Source: Lunularia cruciata (lineage: Eukaryota > Streptophyta > Marchantiopsida > Lunulariales > Lunulariaceae). Taken from it: a stretch of DNA of 64,000 nt. Location: assembly GCA_948567375.1 (NCBI GenBank), contig OX419759.1, forward strand, positions 6,912,744-6,976,743, read 5' to 3'. This document shows positions 12,001-23,479 of the stretch, piece after piece (the stretch's first letter is position 1; every line of letters starts with the position of its first letter). The notes under the pieces are model-generated. The model was not told the origin of the DNA and made no database searches. It saw nothing but the letters and a program-made list of their open reading frames with translations. A program made the translations under genes and the position numbers.

Positions 12001-13909
12001 TAGTGCTACCATGAACCCCATAATGATGCCAAACAAGAAACATCTACAATAATAATCTTCTTTTGCAAGAAGCCTTGGAAGAGAATATATGAAATATACT
12101 CTATTGATAGATGAAGCCTCTCTCTAAACTCAATCTAAGTCCCATAAGTCTCCACACTATGAGGTAACACATGGGTGACATCTATCACAAAGGTGGCATC
12201 GGTGTGGGTCTGCATCTCACTACGGGTATGGACCTGGCAAGCAATACTACATAGTCTCGGTCCAAGATAAGCCACACTAGCCCTCACATGAGCTAGACTA
12301 CTCTCACTCTCCTCTACCTAAACATGTGCACTCTTGTACGTCTCCATAGCAAAGGCTAACTCTTGTGCCTAATTCTGTAACTGGACCTAATAACCCTCAG
12401 CCATGGCAGCGGCACCTAGGATGTCCAAGTCCAAGTCAGCTAATCTCTACTCTCTCTCCATCTTTGAAGTAATAAAGGTCATATGCCTCTCCTCCTTTGC
12501 AGCAAGAGTATCCTCTTGCTCACAAAGGAGTCTCCTTCTCTCTACTAACCAATCTACTATGCTCCTCTACACTCTCCAATCGCCTCTTGTGCTCAAGCAC
12601 TAATCTCTCTCGCTCATGTACACTTTCCAATCGCCCCTCATGCTCAAGCACTAATCTCTCTTGCTCCTCTACACTCTCCAATTTCCCCTTGTGCTCAAGT
12701 AGTAATCTCTCCTGCTCCTCTACACTCTCCAATCATCCTTTGTGCTCAAGTACTAATCTCTCTTGCTCCTCTACACTCTCCAATCGCCTCTCTTGCTCAA
12801 CCAAATGTCTCTCTCTCGCCTCAACCACTTGAACACAATCATCTAAAACATGCATGATGTCAACCAAAGAAGAAGAGGATGAAGGTACAGCCTCCACAAA
12901 TAGAGAAAAGGGAGAAGGGGAAGAAGAGTGAGAAGGAGCTATCTCAAGGGATGAAGACAGAGAAGGAACTCTCTCCCTACAACTATCCTAACCGAACCTC
13001 ACTATTGGTAAGGCATGTGTCTCAACACAAATCTGTTGAACACCTATTCACAAGTGGTGCATTTAGTCATCCATCAAGTAAAATTCACTTATGAGTCAAT
13101 ACACAAGTTCATTAATTAAGGTATCTTAAATTAATTCATTTATTAAATCTGATAATGGTATATAAAATTGAGCAATGTATGTTTTCAAACAATGAAAACA
13201 TAAAAATGTATGCCAAAACTCAAATCTAATTAGTCACTCACCGCCCTTGTCCTCTTCCTCATCCTCCCCATCATCAACATTATTGTCCTCATCCAAGCTA
13301 TTTGTATCCTCATGATCATGATCATCCTCTTCCTCTCGTATAATCTCCTCCTCTCTATCACTCAAGTACATTACTGCCTCCTTGGGAATGAAACCTCTCT
13401 CCACAAAGAGATGAATGAGTATCTATCCAAGGAAGGTGACTGTGAACCTACACCCCTAAGGTACACTCAATTGGCTTTGCAAACTTCCCACCTCAGCAAT
13501 TATAGCTCCAAATGCTAACTCCCCCCAATCATAATCGTCCACACCAAATCTCCTCAACTTCATTTTGGTGTTGAGAACCAAATGCCTATGTACAATCTTG
13601 GGCCTCATAGTTGATGCCACAAGTGCATCCATCAACTAGAAGAAAGCCATAAAAAAGAAAAAAAGTAGGATACACACATTGCCTAGCAAGATATCTTTTT
13701 GCAACCCTATCTCTTTGTGGAAACCAATGTGAAATAGCAGTGTAAGGAACAGTCCTCTGACTTGGTGTCCTCCCCCTTGGCATGGCCAATGCATCTCTAA
13801 CTATATCCATAGTCAATTGAAATTGTCTCCCTTTCACCAACCTTGTACAAGAATTCTTGTCCCAAGTACTCACAAATTTAGTACATGGAAAAACATGCAA
13901 AAACCGCAA
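12000..13909 (-). pseudogene. Degraded transposon-associated ORF with Glu-rich coiled-coil repeats
   Basis: Read on the minus strand, 13909-13586 is open for 107 codons (LVKGRQFQLTMDIVRDALAM, ISHWFPQRDRVAKRYLARQ). The protein then continues through an acidic stretch (13330-13240), an apparent intron or insertion, and a coiled-coil array made of RLVLEHKGRLESVEEQE repeats (12790-12560). Several stops interrupt it. The architecture resembles the non-transposase ORFs carried by plant DNA transposons, but I do not recognise the family with certainty. A low-copy host gene with a repeat-expanded coiled coil is the alternative. Function unknown. Confidence 0.4.
12568..12815 (-). repeat. 51-bp in-frame minisatellite (five units)
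   Basis: TACACTCTCCAAT starts at 12568, 12619, 12670, 12721 and 12772, an exact 51-bp period. 51 bp is 17 codons. The minus-strand translation is a heptad-like Glu/Leu-rich unit (RLVLEHxGRLESVEEQE), consistent with a coiled-coil rod lengthened by whole units. Confidence 0.95.
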
Positions 13910-14702
13910 AGAAAAAAGTCTTTAACTTCCATCCTCATACAAGAAGATGCTTGGTGCTGCTCAAAACCGCCCCTGGACAAGACATGTGCTGCAGATTGGT
14001 GCTTATTGACATTGCGGGATGGGGTTGCAGGGACGAATTGCCACGGTGTGATGCTCGACTGTGCTACTGGATAGTTGCTATTGCACCAAGCGCTTGGCAT
14101 TGCAACACAAAGCACATACTGATGCTCGTAGCCACATGTAGATATTGCCACAAAGGCACAGTTGTACTAAGCGCCACTACGGGACAAGGATTTACAAAGA
14201 AAAGGGTCCCGGTGGCATTGAGTGACGTTGGTGGGCATTCAAGGACAACTTTAAGGTTTAAACTATAAGCAATTCCCATAGACATAGGATGGTGTGAGAT
14301 GGCTCTTAGAGAGATGCAGACTGCACCGGGTGATGCCCATAGGTGCTGAGAATTGCAAGACCACAAAGGGGAGAAATGCATAAACAATGAAAAAAAGTAC
14401 AATGAAAATGGAGAAAAAAGAGTTTTGAATAAGAATAATACCTTTGGACATGGGTTATGAAGTCTAAGTGTAATTTTGAGACCGATTGCATCCAGATTAA
14501 CCTCCTTGATTCCAGCTACAATGTTCAAATTTGGTGTTTATCAAGCCAACACCATTTGATGAAGTTCACCGGGTGTTATATGGTATGAAATCTAATGAGT
14601 CAATCTCCTTCTTGAGTATTTCTCATGTGTGGACCGTCAACAATCTTCTCATAACCCAATACTTTTGCCATAGATCTCCTCTATATTCTCACTATGTTCA
14701 CA

Positions 14703-14925
14703 CTAAACTCCCAAATCCTCTCCTCTCCTCAGTTTTGAATTGTCCTCTCCTTCTTAGTTTTGATACCTCCTCTCCTCTCTTGTAAAATTTGAATTTCACT
14801 TGTGTCCAGACTTAGCTCCCCAATCCTCTCTACTCCTTCCTAGTTTCAAATCATCCTCTCCTTCCGAGTTTTAATACTTCCTCTCCTCTCCTACAAAATT
14901 TAAATTATGGTCTTCAAATATAAAA
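14703..14925. repeat. Pyrimidine-rich tandem duplication of about 115 bp
   Basis: Two units share the order 'ctccc(c)aaatcctctc', 'agtttt/agtttc', 'tcctctccttc', 'agttttgatac/agttttaatac', 'tcctctcctctc' and 'acaaaattt/gtaaaattt'. The plus strand is almost purely C/T apart from short A runs. Confidence 0.7.
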
Positions 14926-15259
14926 CTCTCTCAAACCCCCACTCAAACTCCTTTGTTTTGTCCAAACAGCACTCTAAAATCAAAAAGATACATCTTTTGG
15001 CACTCAAGAATTAAAAAAACTGCAAATTATGCCCCTTCTCTTGTAAACACCCACAAAGCTGAAGCTCAAGTGCGAATGATTCTAGCCTCGATGACTCCCC
15101 GAAATGGCTCAATTCAAAAAATGTGAATCTTATGTGTGAGAGGAGGGTTTATATAGCACCACATGACAAAATTATATGTATATCCACACCCAACTAAATT
15201 TGTATGAGTGCAAACAACCCAAATTTGTGAAAGAATCATCAATAGCAACATGTGGCAAG

Positions 15260-15730
15260 CCACATGTTATTACCTGACCATTACTTAAGGCTCCAAGCGG
15301 CCCAGAGTGCCTCCGCATACCAACACGTAGTGCTGGTGAGCGCCAATAGGCACCACCTAAATTTAAAAGTGCTTGTAGTGCCTCCCAACACCCACCTGCA
15401 TCTACCCTTACCTGTCACCTAGTGTCACCCAAAAAACCTACATTAATATTGCAAATTCTTATGTACATTGGGTGTCACCTAACGCCATCTTCTACACAGT
15501 GGGTGAGATTGAGTGCCATCCAGCAAGTTTGACTCTAATGGTGCAACTTCTGGCGTCACTTAGTGCCTTCCTAAGTAAACGAGTGACACCTTGTACCATC
15601 CAACATCTTCAAGTGTAAATAGGACGACACTCTACACTATCCAGTGACTTTGAGCATGACATGGGTGACATCTAGTAACTTCGAGTGTGAACTAAGCGAC
15701 ACCTGGTGTGTCCTCAAGTGCTTCTTTTTA
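15260..15730. repeat. Short dispersed GTGCC / GTGACACC-type words
   Basis: Variants of AGTGCC, GTGTCACCTA, GTGACACC and GCGACACC recur every 20-40 bp in both orientations. They are not a regular tandem array. Such clusters are typical of the subterminal regions of plant DNA transposons, where transposase binds; that role is inferred. Confidence 0.5.
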
Positions 15731-15883
15731 CATAATATTCTGTCATGGTCAAGGGAGGAATGATATGGATATGATAATGGATACCAAAACATTACGAGAT
15801 ATGAAGAATTGAAGCATGAATACTTTATTATAGAGAAGCTCATTTGAATATGTTATCAAGGTGATGAGCAAGGCATTGTTGCA

Positions 15884-16950
15884 TCACCTTGACCTACTTT
15901 CTTCTCTACCAAGTTCTATTTCATTCAAAGACATTTTTGAATCTATTTGAGTTTCCTCAGTGGTAAATCTGCCATCATCTTCTGACCAAATGTTTAACCT
16001 ATTGATTAACAATTTATGTAAAATAATACACACATAAACCCACTGTAATAAATATGCATTTCTACTATTGTCTTTAAGTTGCACTCTTATCTCACAAAGA
16101 GAATGCCATCTAGCTTACAATACTCCTATACAATGCTCATTTATTAACCTTTTTTTTTGCCAAATATTTGTTGAACTCTTGCTTGTCCTCTGATTGAGCT
16201 TTCTTGAAAGCTGGGACTAGGTGATACATGGGTAAATAACCAGAATCACCTAAAAGGTACTCTTTTGCCTCAAAATTGCAATATCTCCTCCTCTGGTTCA
16301 AATCATCCACAATGATGATTTTTTCAAACAAGTCATGTTGTGACATGACCCTGGCATTCCTACAAATAAAGAAATCAAATCATACCTCTAATAAAATCTT
16401 GCAAATGTACAAAGAGGCACACCAATACATTGAACAAAAGAACCATACAAGATATAACACTTACCTCTAGTAAAATGTATAATTCTCCTCTTATCATCAC
16501 AAATCACTTGGTTGTTTATGGAATAGGAACCCTTTTGGCTGAAATATATTTCTCCATCCACGGTGGGTCAATCAGCAAGAAGAAACAATGTTCCATTTAC
16601 CAAACCAACACAACTAGGGAAACCTTTTTGTGCAAATCCTGTGGATATCCTCCTCCTCTCCTTGTGCTGAGGACATGCAACTTGACTCCTCATCAAATCT
16701 AATATGGCCATCATAACTTTGTCAATAAAGGTAATTGTTGAACTTGCACTAATGCTCCAAATATTTAACCCTCGTGCAACAAAAGCTCCATTACCCAAAT
16801 CTATCTAGAGCTAGAGCTACTTGGATCTACACAAGTGTTTGCTCTCTTCAATAGTTTTTCTCAAAAATAGTGTGCATTTTAGTCAGATTCACTAATGTTG
16901 AAAAAGAATCAACATCCATTCTAGTAAGCTGGCAAAAGGCCTTCACATCA
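15884..16950 (-). pseudogene. PIF/Harbinger (DDE_Tnp_4) transposase relic
   Basis: Minus-strand fragments in order from 16950 down correspond to a Harbinger transposase: an N-terminal part with DVKAFCQLTRMDVDSFSTL-like text, the first DDE block around GFPSCVGLVNGTLF (an altered form of the usual GxVDGTH), a block with YLLGDSGYLPMYHLVPAFK (the GDSGYxL motif, 16240-16190) and a C-terminal block with WVYVCIILHKLLI (16040-16000, the usual CxxLHNF). Stops and frameshifts separate the blocks and the second catalytic motif region is damaged, so the gene is dead. It may be the ORF2 partner of the ORF1-like relic at 9.4-10.6 kb. Confidence 0.7.
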
Positions 16951-18212
16951 AGATTTCTAAAATACTTTATCACAAATTTTTGACTACAAGGATAAGTAAC
17001 TAAGGGTTCCAAGTATCAATGTGTATATTCATATTCCCACCCATTGATCAATAACTCTAGCACATCTACATCTCCTTCTTCTTCTTCATCTTCATCTTCT
17101 AAAATTTGCCAAGAGAACTCCAAATCTAATCAAATAATCCATTGTATACATTTTCTAATATTTCTAGTTAGTTCTAGTTGCATGCTACCTCTCTGTCTGC
17201 ATGTTATTCTCGTTTATTGATTCTTCAATCAACAAAGATAACACCTTCTTGGCATGCTATACACTTCTCACTTAAATCTCTATTCTCTACACATTACACA
17301 AGAAAACAAGATTGCACATTACACAAGAGAACAAGATTGCATGTTCTCCTCCTCAACCAATTCTTCAATCACCAGAGATAACACCTTCTTGGCATGCTAT
17401 ACACTTCTCACTTAAATCTCTATTCTCTACACATTACACAAGACAACAAGATAAGAATTCATTTCAAAACTAATACTAGAACAAGGAATTTTTAAATTAA
17501 TAAAATTGAATAAAATTCACTCTCTCCTTCTAACCTTCACATCCCACATTCACTCTCCATAGTTTGTTTTCTCATTCTTGTCCTCTTTTTTCATTCTGCA
17601 CAAATCTCCCAACTTTGCTATCAATCTTCTTGGTCATTTGTGTTTTTAGACATCACTCGTCCAAATCTCCCAATTGTGTGATCAAATATTCTTGTTCATT
17701 TGTGTTTTGTGTTCTCGTACATCATCTTGGTCCCCATTGCCTCCTTGGTGGCCACCACTATCACCTTAACCTAAACAATGCACTTTATTAACCCTAATAT
17801 GTAATTAATGCATAACGGTGCAATAACGGAGCTTTTTGTATCCCTTATTTTCTACAAACCACCTCCTATGGAACGTGCTATTAATAAAGAAATTGAATGG
17901 AACTCTGTAGTATCTCCTTTTTTCCTTTGGCTTGCACCTCATACTGATTTAGACAATGCTTTGTAATAATCTACATGAAAACATACAAAACTTTGTAAAA
18001 TTATTTCTGAAACCCCCTACTATGTAGAGGTCCCTAATATCTGATAAATGGAGAAGGAGGACCCTAGGTGTGCAAGGTGTTTTTCTAAGCATTTTTTTAT
18101 GAAAACCAAAGGGACAAGAATAATGAGTAATGTAAAAAAAACTGAAACATTTTATCTATAGTACGGGGTGAGCATGGGCAAAGAAATAAGAACTAAGAAC
18201 AACATATAGTAA
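16951..18212. other. Noncoding stretch with a 140-bp tandem duplication
   Basis: No gene is visible. 17045-17100 is pyrimidine-rich (CTTCTTCTTCATCTTCATC). The duplication is listed separately. 17540-17760 repeats 'caaatctcccaa' and 'catttgtgttttNtg' blocks twice. Confidence 0.45.
17221..17455. repeat. 140-bp tandem duplication
   Basis: TTCTTCAATC followed by GATAACACCTTCTTGGCATG begins at 17221 and again at 17361. The shared text runs to about 17455 and includes 'acttctcacttaaatctctattctctacacattacacaaga'. A short internal repeat of 'acacattacacaagaNaacaagatt' lies between the units. Confidence 0.9.
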
Positions 18213-18255
18213 GGGAATTGTTAAATAAACCACACTTTTTACTAAATACACCACA
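18213..18255 (+). repeat. Left terminal inverted repeat of the MULE
   Basis: It matches the reverse complement of 20386-20430 over about 43 bp with a few substitutions and a short difference in a T run. Confidence 0.85.
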
Positions 18256-18331
18256 TCTAGTGTGTAATATTCTTAGAAGATATCGACGTACCACTTCAAA
18301 GACAACACCACAATTTCTAGACCATCAAAAA

Positions 18332-20372
18332 ATGGAGCACACACAATTAGCAAATATCGATTCCGCACTCCTCGACCAACTATTGCTGCTTGATCCCAAC
18401 ACTATTTTTCTTGAGCCGGCGGACTTGGTAGCAAACGTCCAAAATCATGGCTTAAAAAATGGGTATGCATACATCACCCAACGATTGGACACCAAATGCA
18501 ACACTATTCAGCTAGGCTGCAATCATGGAGGCCAATACCGCAAGTTTCAAAAACATGTAGTCACCATGCAAAATCACCCAGGCAGCAGCACTTGCCATGT
18601 TGGTTGCTCATGGAAGGTGGTTGGCAAGAAACAACACGGCCTTTGGCAGATGGAGCTGAGCTGTGTATTGCATAATCATGATCCATCCACAAACATGGCC
18701 GGACATCCCAGCAGCCGGTGACTGACAAAGGAGGCGGAGCAGATTGTGAATAAGTCTTTAGCCATTGGACTCCCGGCTTGTCAGATTTTGACATTGTTAA
18801 GTCAACATGACTGCAATTTGCTAGCTGTTGCCAAAACTATATACAATGCAAAGGCAAAGTGCCAGCACAAACAACTATCGTGGCGCAAGCTAATTCAAGC
18901 ACTTCTGGATGAACTTCAACAAAGTCAATTCAAACACATTGTCCAATGCAACAGCAGCGATAATGTCCTAAGGCTTCTCATTGCACATCCAGATTCAATC
19001 TTGCTTGCTAGACAATTTAATTCAGTTATCATGTTGGACTGCACATATAAGGCAAACAAATTTGGAATGCCATTATTGCATGTGATTGGACAAACTGGCT
19101 TCAATACATCCTTCACCATCATCATCATATTTCTCAATGGAGAAGAACTTGGTGATTACCTTTGGGCTTTAGGCAAGCTCAGCACTCTCTTTAATGGCTA
19201 ATTTCTAGCGATTATTGTGTTTGATGCAAACAAGGGGCTTTCCATTGCAATTTCCGATGTTGCTACAAATCTCTGCTATCTCTTATGCATATGGAATATC
19301 AAAAAGAATTTTCTTGCTCAATCAAAGAAGCACAGCAAGAATGATGATTGCCACAAACTTTTCATGATGTCATGGTCAAGCATGTGGCGCGCACAGACGC
19401 TGGTGGATTTTAAAATGAAGAAATCTGCATTATTCACTAAGATAGCGGATATCCCTACCCTTATACAGTGTCTCAAAAACACTTGGTTTCATGACAAGGA
19501 AAAGTTTGTCGACATCCACCGTAGAAGGTGCACATGCAGCTTTTAAGAGATACCTACAAGTCAACATAGGAGACTAGTATGTAGTACAAGAACAAATTGC
19601 ACATATGCTTCAATGTCAAGTTGCAGAGTACTATGTTGCAGAAGCTACTAAGAAGATGTTTGTGCCGCACAACTTGCGAGCGGTCTTGATCTTCAAACAT
19701 CTCATCAGAAATGTGAGCCGATACGTGTTAAAGTTGATTGGGGAACAACGGGGTTTGGTGATGGAGGTAGCAGCCAGAGTAGCAATGTCGGCTTGTCGAG
19801 GCACATTCAGATGCACATTACGTCTACCATGTGCCCATGGTATCATGTTAGCCGGTGAAGAACCCATTGCATTGCACACGATTGCTTAACATTGGCATCT
19901 GCACTATACTGCTCTCACCGATGTCCCACTTGTGAATAAACCGCAGGTTGGGCATCTAGATCTGTTTTGAAAGCAGCTCCAGATGCTTGAGTCCGATTAT
20001 GTGGAATGGCCACCTGCTCAGCAGACTGTGGCCTTGATGCAAGTCTCAGAGCTCAGTGCAAGAAAGATACACTCACTTGCCAACCCGTTACTGGTGCAAT
20101 CTAAAGGATGTCCACATGGTGCTAAAAACAAACCAATTCTACAAAATGTGATCCATCAGCATTTGAGTGTACAAAGAAGATGTATCGCTGCGGTGAATGC
20201 GGCCAGGTCCAAGATACTCACCATAAGCGCACTTTTCCATCGCGCAAATCACCAATACCACTTGATGTATAATAGTATGCAATATAACAATATGCAAAAT
20301 GCGTTTGGGATTTTGGGTCATGTTCCTTTTTCAATAAACTATGGTGTGATTATTGTGGTGTATTTAATTTAG
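18332..20372 (+). pseudogene. FAR1/MULE-type transposase, interrupted
   Basis: Starting near the Met of MEHTQLANIDSALLDQ, the frame has a FAR1-like zinc-binding domain (CNHGGQYRKF, CSWKVVGKK, LSCVLHNHDPS). It then has the MULE core with the first catalytic Asp in MLDCTYKANKFGMPLL (about 19030-19075), a degraded second block (FDANKGLSIAISDV, LCIWNIKKNF), a VEGAHAAFKRYL block near 19520, and a SWIM-type zinc finger (CTLRLPCAHG). It ends in a Lys/Arg-rich tail with a zinc-knuckle-like CGECGQ in another frame near 20190. Stops at 18719 and 19199, another near 19544 and at least one frameshift disable it. Host FHY3/FAR1 factors share this architecture, but the flanking inverted repeats favour the transposon. 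Confidence 0.85.
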
Positions 20373-20385
20373 TGGTGGTGCGTGG

Positions 20386-20430
20386 TGTGGTGTATTTAGT
20401 AAAAAAATTGTGGTGTATTTAACAATTCCG
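20386..20430 (-). repeat. Right terminal inverted repeat of the MULE
   Basis: Inverted partner of 18213-18255. Just inside it the GTGGTGTATTTA word recurs again (20354-20366), so the end carries extra subterminal copies. Confidence 0.85.
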
Positions 20431-22249
20431 GTACAAGCACATTACAATTTCATTGCACTACTAAAGGTTAAATCTACATAGCATGTAATTTGAACTGCAT
20501 GTGCGTAAGAAAAGACGGGAATGATGGAACTAGAATCGTCGGGAACTCTTGGGATGTTGTGAGGGGTATAATCAATGCAGGGAATTTCAATATGTAGTAG
20601 AATTTCCCAGTGACATGTACTTTGGGACTAGAGGTAAATGCCACTGTTGGAATGTGGTTACTCACCCCATTAAGCATCTTAAGAGTTTTGTACATTTATA
20701 CTAAAGATAAATATCATTAGTTGATGGTATAGGCGCTGTCCCTTTTAGGTGGAAGGTCTAGGCAGGGTCTCTTAATTGCTTCCAATAGATCTTTTTAAAT
20801 ATTCCAGACTGAGCACTTCGGTGAACTTTGCTATTCATATCTCTACTTATTATAGAATATTACTATTGACATTATCATGTCACTATAATCTCTGAGTAGC
20901 ATTTATCATAATTGGACCAATTTGTAACATTTATCACTATTGAATAAATTTATTTGTCATTCATTATAGATTAGATATCCAAAACTCTTTGTCACAAAAG
21001 AGACGATGTTATTATTCATAAAAAGTTGTCTTTACTGGAAGATTTTATTCTGCATCGTGTACACATTTCACTGACAAGTTTCGAAATTGACATTTGTTCC
21101 AAATTGGCCTTCTTCCACCATAACGATCAGTTTAGATGCATTGTGTGGAGGTCGGCCATATTTAATTTGAAGTCGTAGAAATAGCATTAAATTTAGACGT
21201 CAATACTCGTCCCATCAGAAGATACAGTTACACGCATTGTGCATGTATTCTTCTATATATTATATCAACAAAGATATTCTTACATCACTTCCCGTGATGG
21301 TTCTACTATGGACTAGACCAAAAACCAATATCGTATAGAATAATATACATCTCTTGGCCAAAGTAAAATACGGAATACAAAAATATGGAAAGGAAGCCCT
21401 CGATATTTTTCTTTTATAATCACCGAAAACACAAGGAAAATGAAATACAGGGTACTATAGGGGTCTACGGCAGGGAACGCCTTGTCCGGTTTCTGTTTTG
21501 CTTTAAACCGCCTGTAATTTAATTACTCGCGTAACCAGCCGCCGGTTTATTTTATTGTGGGTCGTGCCGGTTTGTACACGACAATTCAAAGACCCGCCAT
21601 TTCTTCGTAGTGTTAGCTTTCACTTGTTTATTTTTCTTACTCAAATGCTTCGAAATGTTTTGGGTCTGTTGCATCTAGAAAATGAGGTAATAAGAAGGAT
21701 AGAATAGAAAAATATAGAAGGATGGAAGCAGTCAGAAACAAATCATAAAATTAATAAACTAAATCTATTAAAAAAACATATTGCAAATTTAGAATTTTGT
21801 GATTTTGATCAAGTTATTACAGTGATTGTTGATGATATTGAGAATTAATAATCTAATGATTAAAGAACTGATAATTTGATATTATTGATCCGGATGAGCA
21901 TTTGTAATATACTAATTGGAAATAACTGAATTAAATTACTGACCGGGATTCAGTTGATTTAACGCAAAGTTAGGATTTTGGAATTGCCTAACATATTGTG
22001 TATCATGTAAGTAATCTGGTGAAGACATATTAAACTTAAATAAAATAGAACTGGTAATTGGCAGTTCTTTCCTCCTCGCGACACAAATTGAGAGCCATAA
22101 GTGGGAGGATCGATGACTTCGTCTCGTAATGCAGCCGGGAATCGACGGACGGCCGCATTGGAGGTTCCCGAAGTAATCCGTGAGGTAGCCACATCCGTGC
22201 GTTTCAAAGTCACGAGTGTCCTTGTCAAAAGCTTTTGCGGTAAGAGTAA
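20431..22249. other. Intergenic, no gene seen
   Basis: No coding similarity was found. A short less AT-rich patch at 21470-21610 has three CCGGTTT words. Toward the right end the DNA merges into a diverged R-repeat flank. Confidence 0.5.
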
Positions 22250-22400
22250 AAAGGCAACCACATAAAACACATGAAGGATAGGAAGACCCATCAAGCCCAT
22301 ATGAGGGAGAGACAAATGAGGTTGAATGGTTCCAATAAGTCTCCATGTGAAAAATCTACCTTACGCATCTAAGATTTGTAATAACAATCGGTCTAAGGTC
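22250..22400 (-). repeat. Dispersed repeat R, copy 2 (short)
   Basis: It carries ACATGAAGGATAGGAAGACC, 'catcaagcccatatgagggagagacaaa' and 'gaaaaatctaccttacgcatctaagat', matching the core of copies 3, 4 and 6. The preceding 170 bp read toward the repeat and keep a minus-strand frame open for over 110 codons. Only the core part of the family is present. Confidence 0.75.
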
Positions 22401-22755
22401 TGCTTGCTCTTCTCCTTCTCTATAGGGATAGGGAGGTGGTTGAAACTCAATTTCTTATAAGGTCTTCTTAAGGTCTAATAGAAGTTTACGTACTCTTTCT
22501 TATAATTACTTAGAAACTTTAGTGAACTTCACCTACTAATAAAATTTGATACGGTATTACAAGATTTACAACAAAATTTTGTTCATGATATATCATATCT
22601 TGTCCATTTTGAAAACGTAAAAAATTATATTCTATTCCCGATCAAACACTTGGTAAAACCGTATCAAACACATGGATTGGTTAGAGTTTCGCAAAGCTTT
22701 TTGTTGGTTTAAATCTTCAGGATTCAATACAAATACCTATTCCCATATACCTATT

Positions 22756-22828
<73 letters not shown>

Positions 22829-23479
22829 CAAACGAATAATGATCGATGTAGAAGAGATCCAATCGAGTCATCAATGATCATATCTAACTGAATAAATTGG
22901 TAGTGTGACAAAAATGCCAATTAGTGGAACCAACAAGATCTATAGTTATTGTTGAACATGGTATTACTTTTTCTCTTCATTTCAGTTTATAATTTAACTA
23001 ATTATAAAGTGAATGCATTGAATCATTCAAATTTGTTTCCCCCTCTTTGTCTCTCGACTACTTTTTAGTGCAAAATCTATTATGTTTAATTTTGGACCCT
23101 AGTTTTATTAAAATTTTAAAATTTTCAACTAGTAGTGAAAAGATGATGAGTATATTTAAATATTCATTTCATTCTTATCAGTCTTTATTAACAATATATT
23201 ATAATTAAAATAAAATTTATATTTTAATACAATTGTTAGAAAATTTATAATATATTATTATTAGTCTATTTATAAAAAATAAATTTTATTTATTTAATAT
23301 TTATAAATTCTTATATTTAAAATATATATTAACCTTACAAAAACTTTTAAAAAAACCGATGAGGCTTTTTTATCCTTTTTTTTTGTTTTATGCGTTCAGC
23401 TTGGCTTTCTATAAGTTAATTTTATAATATTAATTAAAATCTGTAATACATATCACCATACAAGAAAATAAATGGGGAA
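22401..23479. other. AT-rich intergenic stretch
   Basis: No gene was found. It contains the (AT)n microsatellite and, at 23090-23340, almost pure A/T sequence. Confidence 0.6.
22758..22825. repeat. (AT)n microsatellite, 34 dinucleotides
   Basis: An uninterrupted alternating A/T tract of 68 bp. It is self-complementary and probably length-polymorphic. The apparent poly-Tyr/Ile ORF across it is an artefact of the repeat. Confidence 0.98.

Larger units (their letters stand above)
13910..15880. other. Noncoding transposon-like stretch
   Basis: Overlapping ORFs on both strands around 13.8-14.5 kb show no family resemblance. 13940-14360 is rich in TGGTGC/TTGCCAC words. A pyrimidine-rich duplication lies at 14703-14925, and a GTGCC/GTGACACC-rich stretch at 15260-15730. 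'tttgttttgtccaaacagcact' near 14951-14974 resembles a Harbinger or hAT terminal repeat, but no partner end could be placed. Confidence 0.4.
18213..20430 (+). mobile_element. Mutator-like element (MULE) with terminal inverted repeats
   Basis: The ends are imperfect inverted repeats. 18213-18255 begins GGAATTGTTAAATA after one G, and the reverse complement of 20386-20430 begins identically. Each end carries two copies of the AAATACACCACA word or a close variant. The interior is filled by a FAR1/MULE-type transposase reading frame in the same orientation. About 2.2 kb is short for an autonomous plant MULE but contains all transposase blocks. No convincing 8-10 bp target duplication was found at the borders: the flanks are ATATAGTAA and GTACAAGCA. 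Confidence 0.85.

Noticed and set aside
14951..14974. Harbinger/hAT-like terminal repeat
   Set aside because: It resembles known termini but no inverted partner or target duplication was found, so it is not called as an element border.
18204..20439. Target-site duplication for the MULE
   Set aside because: Flanking 9-mers (ATATAGTAA and GTACAAGCA) do not match, so none is claimed.
22717..22920. Minus-strand ORF with a long Ile/Tyr run
   Set aside because: It is a translation of the (AT)n microsatellite.
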